From the NCBI GenBank assembly GCA_003136795.1, contig PLDP01000023.1, positions 1 to 12,759 on the forward strand: 12,759 nt of DNA, in the 5' to 3' direction. Source of the stretch: Actinomycetota bacterium. GTDB taxonomy: Bacteria > Actinomycetota > Thermoleophilia > Gaiellales > Gaiellaceae. Under the pieces are notes generated by a model, which worked only from the letters and a program-made list of their open reading frames with translations, did no database searches and had not been told where the DNA came from. A program made the position numbers and the translations under genes. Below, one piece after another: positions 5,988 to 12,422 of this stretch; position 1 is the stretch's first letter; each line of letters starts with the position of its first letter.

Positions 5988-7787
5988 CTAGATGGCGTCG
6001 AGCGGGCGGCCGTTGACCCGTTCGAGCTCGAAAAGGAGCTGGCCGTACTCGACGGGCTCGGCGTCGCCGACGTGGATCGCGCGCACGACGCCCTCGACCT
6101 CGGTCTTCACCTCGTTCATCAGCTTCATCGCCTCGAGAATGCAGAGCGTCTCGCCCGCCGCCACGCCGTCGCCCACTTCGACGAACGCGGCGGCGCCCGG
6201 CGCGGGCGCGCGGTAGAAGGTGCCGACCATCGGGCTCTCGACGCGCACGAACGAGTCGTCGCGGGGCGCAACCGGCGGCGGGTCCGCGTCACCCGCGGGG
6301 ATGACGGACGGAGCGGGCACAGCCGCGTACGTCGGCTCCGCCGTCCGCCGCACGCTGACGCGCATGCCGTCCTCTTCGATCGTGATCTCGCCGACGCCCG
6401 TCTCCTGCACGATCCGCACGACCTCGCGGATCTTCTCGGCGCGCGCCTGGTCGACACCGCGCGCCCCGAGCGATTCGTCACCGCCGGAGCGCTCGCGGAT
6501 CGAGCGCAGCAGCGGCTCGGCCTCTTCGCCGAAGAGCGCGAGCAGCAACAGCTCCTCCTCACTCGACGCAAGCCCTTCGGCATCCGTCCGCAGCTCCTCG
6601 AGGTCGACCGGCGGCTCCTCCTCGTGCCCGATGCCGACGAGCTCGACGGCTCGCCGAAGCGCCGGATCGACCGGAGCGGGCGTGCGGCCGAAGCGGCCCT
6701 CGACGAGGTCGCGCAGCTCGTCGACCATCGTCGAGTAGCGGTTCGCTGTGAGGACGTTCAGCAATGCCTGCGACGCGACGATGTTCCCGATCGGCGCCGC
6801 AAGCGGCGGCGAGCCGACTTCAATGCGCACCTTGTCGACCTCCTCGAGCACCTCGTCGAGGCGGTCGCCCGCGGCCTGCGTGCGCAGCTGCGCGTCGAGC
6901 GCCGCCACCAGCCCGACCGGGAGCTTGCGCTGGGCGGCGCGCACCGCGATGCGAGGCGCCACCGGCGAGACGGGCTCATCGCCGATGTGCTCGTCGACGA
7001 GGTCGGCGGCAGCCCAGAGCTTGTCCATGTCGACTCCGGTGGAGAGGCCGAGCCCTGCGAGCGCCTGCGCAGCCCCCTCGGCGGAGACACGGTGCATGGT
7101 CAGGGCGACCGGATAGACCGCGGTCGCGATCACGTCCGCGCCGGCGCGCGCGGCTTCGATCGCAGCTGCGAGCGCGTTCCCGCCCGCACCCTGCGCGTAG
7201 AGGCCCACCGGCAGGCCGGAGACCTCGCGCAGCTCGGCGACGAGCTCGCTCGCGCGATGCGGCTGCAACACGGCCGCGGGATCGTTGAGCAGGATCCGCG
7301 CGGCGCCGAGCTCCGGCAGGCGCTTCGCCGCGTCGACGAGCGCCTCGTGCTTGCCGCTGCCGTAGAGGAGCCCCGCCTCGAACTCGGCGCCAGAGTCGAC
7401 GATCGCCTCGGCCGCCTCGCGCAGGTTGTCGACGTCGTTCAGCGGGTCGTGCAGGCGGAAGACGTCGATGCCGCTCTGCGCGGCGCTCGCAACGAAGCGG
7501 CGCGCGAAGTCGCCCCCCACGGGGCGCGAGCCGACGAGGAAGCGGCCGCGGAGCGCGAGCGCGAGCGGCGTCGTCGTGCGACCCTTGAGGGCGCGGATGC
7601 GCTCCCACGGGCTCTCGACGCCGCGCCGGACCGCGCTGTCGAAGACGCCGCCGCCCGAGACTTCCAGGTAGGCGAAGCCAGCCCCGTCGAGGAGCTCCGC
7701 GAGGCGCAGCAGCTCCGCCGTCGGCATCAGGCCGGCGAGCGGCTCTTGGCTGAGCACGCGGATCGTCGTATCGACGAGACGCGGCAT
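5988..7787 (-). CDS. accB: Degenerate PycB/OadA-type carboxyltransferase barrel fused to AccB-type biotin carrier
   Basis: This 599-residue protein has two parts. Residues 1 to about 430 follow the PycB/OadA carboxyltransferase fold: DTTIR start, LEVSGGGVFD (41-50), SPWERIRALKG, ALRGRFLVG (78-86), IDVFRLHDPLND (107-118), then a PYC_OADA-type region (LDEVLEEVDKVR, QALLNVLTANRYS, GLASSEEELL). The active site is lost. The metal Asp after DTTxR is V11 and its neighbouring His is S13. The carbamylated Lys is N168, the HxH pair is Y197/Q199, and the catalytic Thr of the PYC_OADA region is A331. Residues 446-599 are a complete AccB: a helix-strand start (REVVRIVQETGVGEITIEED), a Pro/Ala linker, SPMVGTFYRAPAPG with the 'thumb', and the biotin site EAMKLMNE with K555. 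Adjacent to accC, it probably serves as the ACC carrier, with the barrel as scaffold or partner-binding domain. Annotation as oxaloacetate decarboxylase or pyruvate carboxylase would be wrong on these residues. Confidence 0.85.
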   Translation of the reverse strand: MPRLVDTTIRVLSQEPLAGLMPTAELLRLAELLDGAGFAYLEVSGGGVFDSAVRRGVESPWERIRALKGRTTTPLALALRGRFLVGSRPVGGDFARRFVASAAQSGIDVFRLHDPLNDVDNLREAAEAIVDSGAEFEAGLLYGSGKHEALVDAAKRLPELGAARILLNDPAAVLQPHRASELVAELREVSGLPVGLYAQGAGGNALAAAIEAARAGADVIATAVYPVALTMHRVSAEGAAQALAGLGLSTGVDMDKLWAAADLVDEHIGDEPVSPVAPRIAVRAAQRKLPVGLVAALDAQLRTQAAGDRLDEVLEEVDKVRIEVGSPPLAAPIGNIVASQALLNVLTANRYSTMVDELRDLVEGRFGRTPAPVDPALRRAVELVGIGHEEEPPVDLEELRTDAEGLASSEEELLLLALFGEEAEPLLRSIRERSGGDESLGARGVDQARAEKIREVVRIVQETGVGEITIEEDGMRVSVRRTAEPTYAAVPAPSVIPAGDADPPPVAPRDDSFVRVESPMVGTFYRAPAPGAAAFVEVGDGVAAGETLCILEAMKLMNEVKTEVEGVVRAIHVGDAEPVEYGQLLFELERVNGRPLDAI

Positions 7788-7804
7788 GGCTGGGGACCCT
7801 ACCG

Positions 7805-8371
7805 CTACGCCCGCTGGATGTAGCGCTTCTCGCGGGGATCCAGCTTGATCTTGTCCCCGACGTTGACGAAGAGCGGCACCTGGATGACGGCGCCGGTCTC
7901 CAGCGTGGCAGGTTTCGTCACGTTCGAGACGGTGTCGCCCTTCACGCCCGGCTCGGTGTCGGTCACCTCGAGGATCACCGAGGCAGGCAGGTCGATCCCG
8001 GAGGGCGTCCCGCCCACGAACATCACCTGCACCGACGACGACGGCTGCATGAACGGCAGCTCGTCCTCGATCAGGGCGTGCGGCAGCGAGAGCTGCTCGT
8101 AGTTCGACTCGTCCATGAACACGACCTCGTCACCCGAGTCGTAGAGGAACTGCATGTTCTTCTGCTCGGTGCGCACGCGCGGGAACTTCTCGCCGGCGCG
8201 AAACGTCTTGTCGACGACGGAGCCCGAGCCGAGCGACTTCAGCTTGGTGCGCACGAAGGCGCCGCCTTTGCCCGGCTTCACGTGCTGGAACTCGACGATC
8301 CGCCAGGTCTGCCCATCGAGCTCGATGTGCATCCCGTTGCGGAACTGGTTCGTTGAGACGACCTCGGCCAT
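7805..8371 (-). CDS. efp: Translation elongation factor P
   Basis: EF-P binds between the P and E sites and relieves stalling at polyproline. The 188 residues match the three-domain protein: an N-terminal KOW-like domain with the tip loop KPGKGGAFVR (K35 at the position that is modified or left bare in different lineages), a middle domain, and a C-terminal OB domain ending NVGDKIKLDPREKRYIQRA. The loop lysine excludes the rhamnosylated-arginine type; no modification enzyme (EpmA/B, EarP, YmfI) is in the window. The ATG at 8371 lacks a Shine-Dalgarno, and the 111-nt gap before it holds two hairpin units and a possible -10. It sits 17 nt before the BCCP fusion gene. The pepQ-efp pairing is widespread. 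Confidence 0.97.
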   Translation of the reverse strand: MAEVVSTNQFRNGMHIELDGQTWRIVEFQHVKPGKGGAFVRTKLKSLGSGSVVDKTFRAGEKFPRVRTEQKNMQFLYDSGDEVVFMDESNYEQLSLPHALIEDELPFMQPSSSVQVMFVGGTPSGIDLPASVILEVTDTEPGVKGDTVSNVTKPATLETGAVIQVPLFVNVGDKIKLDPREKRYIQRA

Positions 8372-8380
8372 CGGCGCGGG

Positions 8381-8386
8381 AGGGTA
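8381..8386 (-). promoter_or_regulatory. Possible -10 box for a near-leaderless efp transcript
   Basis: TACCCT on the minus strand fits TANNNT and lies nine bases before the efp ATG, so initiation would fall within a few bases of the start codon. This would explain the missing Shine-Dalgarno. Its first base is in the outer arm of the adjacent hairpin, and no -35 match is seen. The evidence is hexamer and spacing alone. Confidence 0.28.
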
Positions 8387-8423
8387 GCAACCTGGTTGCC
8401 GGCGAAGCCGGAACCAGGTTGCT
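8386..8423 (+). repeat. Hairpin unit 1 of an inverted pair (pepQ-efp gap)
   Basis: The arms AGCAACCTGGTT (8386-8397) and AACCAGGTTGCT (8412-8423) are perfectly complementary over 12 bp. Inside them, after one unpaired G (8398), CCGGC pairs with GCCGG around a GAA triloop. The core shared with unit 2 is 32 nt (8389-8420). No T-run follows on either strand, so it is not a standard intrinsic terminator. Type unknown; it resembles a REP-like palindromic unit. Confidence 0.85.
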
Positions 8424-8450
8424 TGTCCGAGACCTTCGCGTTTCAGACAC

Positions 8451-8484
8451 GAACCTGGTTTCGCCTGCGGCGAGAACCAGGTTC
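8451..8484 (-). repeat. Hairpin unit 2 of an inverted pair, overlapping the pepQ stop
   Basis: The arms GAACCTGGTT (8451-8460) and AACCAGGTTC (8475-8484) are perfectly complementary over 10 bp. Inside them TCGCC pairs with GGCGA, with one unpaired base at 8474. Read on the minus strand, the layout is the same as unit 1 on the plus strand: AACCTGGTT, one bulged base, 5-bp stem, GNA triloop (GCA here), closing arm. The inner stem differs in sequence from unit 1 yet still pairs. It overlaps the last two bases of the pepQ stop codon. Confidence 0.85.
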
Positions 8485-9523
8485 ACGACACCTCGATCAG
8501 CTCCTTCGGGAAGCTCGTCAGCAGGTCGACGCCGCCGTCGCGCACGATCGCGAGGTCTTCGATCCGCACGCCGCCGAGGCCCGGGAGGTAGATCCCCGGC
8601 TCGATCGTCACGCAGTGCCCCGCGACGAGCGTGTCGGTCGACTCGGGCGAAAGCCGGGGCGCCTCGTGGACCATCAGCCCCACCCCGTGCCCCAGCCCGT
8701 GGCCGAAGTTCTCGCCGAAGCCGGCGGCGGCGATCGGCTCGCGTGCGAGCGCGTCCGCCTCCACGCCGGTGAGCCCCGCCTTGATGTTCGCGCAGGCGCG
8801 CTGCTGCGCCGCGAGGCAGACGTCGTAGGCCTCGCGCAGGCGGTCGGGCAGCCCGCCCGTCGAGAACGTGCGCGTGCAGTCGCTGCAGTAGCCGTCCACC
8901 CGCACGCCCCAGTCGACGGTGACGAGCGTGCCGCGCTCGACGATCTTGTCGGTCGGATGCCCGTGCGGCTTCGCGCCGTTCTCGCCCGCGGCGACGATCG
9001 ACTCGAAGGAGAGCTCGTCGGCACCGTGCGCGTGCAGCAGCTCGCGCAGGCGCCATGCGATCTCGCGCTCGGCGCGTCCGACCCACGTCTCGGCAGTCAG
9101 CGCCTCCAACCCGCGGTCGGCGATCTTCGCCGAGCGAGCGAGCTTCGCGACCTCGTCCTCGTCCTTGACCGCGCGCACCTCGTCGACGATCCCGCGCGTT
9201 GGCACGAGCTTCGTGCCGCCGGCCTTCAGCCGCTCCCATTCGACGTACGGGAGCACGTCGGCCTCGAACTGGACGCTGCCCTTCAGGCGCTCGCCGAGCG
9301 CCTGCATCATCCCGCGCTTCGTCAGCTGCACCTCGACGCCGGGCACGTCCCGCGCCGACTCGATGTAGCGGAAGTCGGTGTAGAGCGTCACCGCTCCGCC
9401 CGGCTCGACGAGCAGCGCGGCGTTCGAGCTGTCGAACCCGGTCAAGTAGAGGACGTTCGTCAGGTTCGTAACGAGCAGCGGCGCGTCGAGGCGCTCGCTC
9501 AACGACTTCAGACGCTCGCTCAT
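8483..9523 (-). CDS. pepQ: M24B family Xaa-Pro peptidase
   Basis: This cytoplasmic dinuclear-metal peptidase cleaves Xaa-Pro bonds. The 346 residues comprise a creatinase-type N-domain (LLVTNLTNVLYLTGFDSSNAA) and a pita-bread catalytic domain from about residue 120. All five metal ligands are in place: D204 (VDWG), D215 (CSDCTRTF), H279 (GHGLGHGVGLMVHE), E308 (TIEPGIY) and E322 (RIEDL). The AKPHGHP segment (184-190) supplies the usual extra histidines. I chose the ATG at 9523-9521: it overlaps the aroQ stop as ATGA and has AAGGAG five bases upstream; the longer frame upstream is a shadow of aroQ. Dipeptidase (PepQ) and aminopeptidase (PepP) activities cannot be told apart from sequence alone; the length and position favour the YqhT/PepQ group next to efp. 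Confidence 0.93.
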   Translation of the reverse strand: MSERLKSLSERLDAPLLVTNLTNVLYLTGFDSSNAALLVEPGGAVTLYTDFRYIESARDVPGVEVQLTKRGMMQALGERLKGSVQFEADVLPYVEWERLKAGGTKLVPTRGIVDEVRAVKDEDEVAKLARSAKIADRGLEALTAETWVGRAEREIAWRLRELLHAHGADELSFESIVAAGENGAKPHGHPTDKIVERGTLVTVDWGVRVDGYCSDCTRTFSTGGLPDRLREAYDVCLAAQQRACANIKAGLTGVEADALAREPIAAAGFGENFGHGLGHGVGLMVHEAPRLSPESTDTLVAGHCVTIEPGIYLPGLGGVRIEDLAIVRDGGVDLLTSFPKELIEVS

Positions 9524-9954
9524 TCGGGCTCCTTCCCTGCGAGGAACTCGATCGCCTCGCGATAGCCGTCCGGTCCTTTGCCGACCACGCGAAGCGCCGC
9601 CAGCTCGGCGACGACACTCGTGCGCCGCCAGTCTTCGCGGTGGTCGATGTCGGAGAGGTGAACCTCGACGATCGGCACGTTGAGCAGCTCGAGCGCGTCG
9701 CGGATCGCATAGCTGTAGTGACTCCACGCGCCGGGGTTGACGATCACCGCGTCGACGTTGTCGTAGGCGTCGTGGATCCAGCCGATGTACTCGCCCTCGT
9801 TGTTCGTCTGGCGGCAGCGCGCGCTGACATCGAGCGCGTGCGCCCAGCCGTAGATGCGGCTCTCGAGCTCGTTCAGGCTGATCCCGCCGTAGATCACCGG
9901 ATCGCGGCGGCCGAGCACGTCGAGGTTGACGCCGTTGAGGACGAGGACCTGCAT
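9520..9954 (-). CDS. aroQ: Type II 3-dehydroquinate dehydratase
   Basis: AroQ dehydrates 3-dehydroquinate to 3-dehydroshikimate, step three of the shikimate pathway. The 144 residues fit the small type II enzyme. Visible motifs are LNGVNLDVLGRRDPVIYG (6-23) with the catalytic Y22 and flexible-loop R17, QTNNEGEYIGWIHDA (49-63), NPGAWSHYSYAIRDAL (73-88; N73, H79) and VEVHLSDIDHREDWRRTSV (96-114; E97, H99, R110). Several positions vary from the textbook consensus (QSNHEGE to QTNNEGE, LSNIHAREEFR to LSDIDHREDWR), but the catalytic residues remain. The start codon overlaps the aroKB stop by one base (TGATG) and lacks a Shine-Dalgarno, so it is probably translated by reinitiation. Confidence 0.95.
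   Translation of the reverse strand: MQVLVLNGVNLDVLGRRDPVIYGGISLNELESRIYGWAHALDVSARCRQTNNEGEYIGWIHDAYDNVDAVIVNPGAWSHYSYAIRDALELLNVPIVEVHLSDIDHREDWRRTSVVAELAALRVVGKGPDGYREAIEFLAGKEPE
9529..9534 (-). promoter_or_regulatory. Shine-Dalgarno that fixes the pepQ start
   Basis: AAGGAG on the minus strand, five bases before the ATG at 9523 and inside the 3' end of aroQ. It favours the 346-residue product over longer in-frame starts. Confidence 0.7.
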
Positions 9955-11339
9955 CAGGAAATCAGCGTATCCAGGGCGGCTCGCACCTCGTCAGGCGAGC
10001 GGGCTTCCAGATACGGGCCGTCGTCGCCGAGCAGGACGAGGTTGATCGCCTCGCCGCTCCGTTTCTTGTCGCGGAGCAGTGCCTCCCAGGCGCGGTCGCG
10101 GTCGACCTCGACGGGCTGCGGGTCGAGCGCCGCGACCACCGGTGCCGGGTCGCGGCCGCTCAGCCGCAGCGCGGCGAGGAGGCCGAGCGCAACCGCCTCG
10201 CCGTGCGGGAGGTCGAAGTCGGCGGCGGCCTCGAGCGCGTGCGCGAAGGTGTGGCCGAGGTTCAGCCACTGTCTCGTCCCGCGGTCGCGCGGGTCGCGCA
10301 GGCAGAGCGCCGTCTTGTACGCCGCCGCAGCGCGCACGTCGAGCGCGCGGCCCGCGAGCAGCTCCGTCTTGATCCGCTCGGCCTCGCCCTGACGGCGCTC
10401 GCGCTCCGGCAGCGTCTCGAGCAGCGCCTCGTCGATCACGACGCGCGCCGGCCAGTGGAAGGCACCGACCAGGTTCTTGCCCTGCGGGATGTCGATTGCC
10501 GTCTTGCCGCCGATGCCCGCGTCCACCTGCCCGACGAGCGTCGTCGGCACGGCGACCCACGGGACGCCGCGCAGATAGAGCGCCGCCGCGAGGCCCGCGG
10601 TGTCGGTGAGCGACCCGCCGCCAAGCGCCACGATCGTCCCGGCGCGGTCCAGCCGCAGCTCCGACCAGAGCCGCTCGACCACCTGCAGTTGCTTCGCGGC
10701 TTCGCCGCGCGGCAGCTCGTGCGTCGAGACGAGCCGGTCGCCGAGCGCGGTCTGCGCCGCAGCGCCGTGGATGCCCATCACGGTCGAGTCGGTGACAAGC
10801 GCGACCGGGCCGGTGCCAGGCACCAGCTCGCCGAGCCGCTCGAGCGCGCCGAGCTCGTGGTGGACGCCGCCGGCGGCGAGGATCACGCCGTCGACGTCCG
10901 CCGCGACCGCATCCGCAGCGCCACCGTAGAGCGGCCTGCGCTCGTCGTTGAGACGGCGGAACGTAGCCTCGTCTCGAGCGAGCGGACGATCGCTCGTGCG
11001 CACGCGCTCCCAAGCGTCGTCGACGTCGACGTCGAGCAGCACGCTGAACGCCCTCGACGCAAGGGCCGCCCGAACGGCTTCGGACTTCACGGCCCCGCCG
11101 CCGAGTGCGATTACCGCCGGCTCGGATGCCGCGAGGACCTCACACGTTCGGGGATCCTCGATCGCGCGGAATGCCTCCTCACCCTGCTCGAACAGCGCCT
11201 GGATGTCGACGCCGAGCGCCTCGTCCATGTCGATCCAGTTCCGACCGAGCCGCTCCGCGACCATCGGTGCCATCGTCGTCTTCCCCGCGCCCATGAACCC
11301 AACGAGCGCGACGTGGCGGCCGAGCGCGTTCAGTGCCAT
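9954..11339 (-). CDS. aroKB: Bifunctional shikimate kinase / 3-dehydroquinate synthase
   Basis: A single 461-residue frame joins two shikimate enzymes. Residues 1 to about 155 are shikimate kinase: P-loop GFMGAGKT (14-21), D37/D39 in IDMDE, R58 in EAFRAIE, the glycine triplet (80-82), lid R118 in DRPLA, and RRPLY (134-138). From about residue 175 on is the NAD- and zinc-dependent dehydroquinate synthase: GGGSLTDTAG (240-249), VPTTLVGQVDAGIGGKT (264-280), QGKNLVGAF (286-294), and the metal ligands E321 (AERIK), H363 (LNLGHTF) and H379 (LPHGEAV). The synthase half is shorter than a free-standing AroB, mainly between E321 and H363. It overlaps aroC by 10 nt. Similar AroKB fusions are known, for example in Thermotoga. 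The two enzymes catalyse non-adjacent steps (2 and 5). Confidence 0.95.
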   Translation of the reverse strand: MALNALGRHVALVGFMGAGKTTMAPMVAERLGRNWIDMDEALGVDIQALFEQGEEAFRAIEDPRTCEVLAASEPAVIALGGGAVKSEAVRAALASRAFSVLLDVDVDDAWERVRTSDRPLARDEATFRRLNDERRPLYGGAADAVAADVDGVILAAGGVHHELGALERLGELVPGTGPVALVTDSTVMGIHGAAAQTALGDRLVSTHELPRGEAAKQLQVVERLWSELRLDRAGTIVALGGGSLTDTAGLAAALYLRGVPWVAVPTTLVGQVDAGIGGKTAIDIPQGKNLVGAFHWPARVVIDEALLETLPERERRQGEAERIKTELLAGRALDVRAAAAYKTALCLRDPRDRGTRQWLNLGHTFAHALEAAADFDLPHGEAVALGLLAALRLSGRDPAPVVAALDPQPVEVDRDRAWEALLRDKKRSGEAINLVLLGDDGPYLEARSPDEVRAALDTLIS

Positions 11340-12397
11340 GCAATGCGCTCGATGTACGCACGGTGAGCGGCGACGAAGTCGCCGACCGCGTCGCCGCCGA
11401 ACTTCTCCTTGGCCGCGACCGCGAGCTCCCAGGCGACCGCCGCCTCAGCGACGACGGCGAGCGCCTCGACCGCCGCGACGTCCGAGCGCTCGACGAGCGC
11501 GTCCCCGGCCTGGCCCGTCTCGAGGTCGACCGAGCCGAGCGGCTTCATCAGCGTCGGTAACGGCTTCATCGCGGCCCGCACGACGATCTCCTCGCCGTTC
11601 GAGATGCCCGCCTCGATGCCGCCCGCGCGGTTCGACGTGCGGCGCTTCGAGGTGTCGATCTCGTCATGCGCTTGCGACCCGCGCAACAGCGCGAGCGCGA
11701 AGCCGTCACCGATCTCGACACCCTTCACCGCCTGAATGCCCATCAGCGCCGCGGCAAGCCGCGCGTCGAGGCGATCCTCCTTGGTTGCGTAGGAGCCGAA
11801 CCCCGGCGGCACGCCGGTGGCGCGCACCTCGACGAGGCCGCCGACCGTGTCGCGCTCCGCCCGCGCCTCGTCGATCCGCACGCGCAGTCCTTCCTCGTCG
11901 ACGGTCGAGCCGGCGACCGAGATGCCGATCGTCGCGAGCAGCGCCTTCGCGACGGCGCCGGCGGCGACGTGCACCGCTGTGTGCCGTGCCGATGCGCGCT
12001 CGAGCGAGTCGCGCACGTCGGTGTGACCGAACTTCTGCACGCCTGCGAGATCCGCGTGGCCCGGCCGCGGCAGCGTCACGGGCTTCGTCCCCTTGCCGGA
12101 CGGCTCGCCCTCGGGCGGCCACGGCGCCATCCCCCACGTCCAGTTCTTGTGATCGACGTTTCGCACAACGAGCGCGAGCGGCGTTCCGAGCGTGCGGCCG
12201 TGCCGCAGGCCGGCGAGCACCTCGACGCGGTCCTGCTCGATCTGCTGGCGCGGCGAGCGGCCGTAACCCTCCTGGCGCCGTTTCAGGTCGGCGTCGATCG
12301 CGGCCCGGTCGAGCTCGAGGCCCGCGGGCAGGCCGCTCACGATCGCCACGAGCGCGGGCCCGTGCGACTCGCCGGCAGAGGAGAGACGAAGCGTCAT
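11330..12397 (-). CDS. aroC: Chorismate synthase
   Basis: AroC makes chorismate from EPSP with reduced FMN, the last shikimate step. The 355-residue protein is of normal length with the signatures GESHGPALVAIVSGLPAG (9-26; H12), RRQEGYGRSPRQ (40-51), RPGHADLAG (111-119; H114), ERASARHT (133-140, usually RSSARET), SNRAGGIEAGISNGE (255-269) and RSD (304-306; D306). The ATG at 12397 has no Shine-Dalgarno, but a TANNNT hexamer lies seven bases upstream, pointing to a leaderless transcript. It appears to be the first gene of the minus-strand run and is divergent from the ABC permease gene. Confidence 0.96.
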   Translation of the reverse strand: MTLRLSSAGESHGPALVAIVSGLPAGLELDRAAIDADLKRRQEGYGRSPRQQIEQDRVEVLAGLRHGRTLGTPLALVVRNVDHKNWTWGMAPWPPEGEPSGKGTKPVTLPRPGHADLAGVQKFGHTDVRDSLERASARHTAVHVAAGAVAKALLATIGISVAGSTVDEEGLRVRIDEARAERDTVGGLVEVRATGVPPGFGSYATKEDRLDARLAAALMGIQAVKGVEIGDGFALALLRGSQAHDEIDTSKRRTSNRAGGIEAGISNGEEIVVRAAMKPLPTLMKPLGSVDLETGQAGDALVERSDVAAVEALAVVAEAAVAWELAVAAKEKFGGDAVGDFVAAHRAYIERIAWH

Positions 12398-12410
12398 GGC
12401 CCGAAGCCTA
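12398..12410 (-). promoter_or_regulatory. Possible leaderless promoter at the head of the aro operon
   Basis: On the minus strand TAGGCT (12410-12405) fits the TANNNT -10 pattern and is separated from the aroC ATG by seven bases (TCGGGCC), the distance expected if transcription starts at the A of ATG. No good -35 is visible, and any upstream element would lie inside the divergent permease gene. Confidence 0.35.
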
Positions 12411-12422
12411 GAGTGCGACGTC

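Noticed and set aside
5988..7787. Annotation as functional oxaloacetate decarboxylase alpha or pyruvate carboxylase subunit B
   Set aside because: All metal ligands and the catalytic Thr are substituted, although overall fold similarity would give a strong database hit.
5988..7787. Pseudogene or frameshifted carboxyltransferase
   Set aside because: The frame is uninterrupted, structural motifs are preserved throughout, and the downstream biotin domain is intact; only the active site has changed.
4956..7823. A 955-codon open frame on the plus strand opposite accC and the BCCP fusion
   Set aside because: It is fully antisense to two well-supported genes, is extremely rich in Arg, His, Asp and Leu, shows no domain motif, and is what high third-position GC produces in the opposite frame.
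8386..8484. Rho-independent terminators or a riboswitch before efp
   Set aside because: No T-run follows either hairpin on either strand, and the two units are near copies of each other in inverted orientation rather than a known riboswitch layout.
8386..8484. CRISPR repeats
   Set aside because: There are only two units, in opposite orientation, with differing cores and no spacer array or cas genes.
8130..9710. A 526-codon minus frame running from pepQ through the hairpin gap into efp
   Set aside because: It is out of frame with both genes, and the hairpin region merely lacks stops in that frame.
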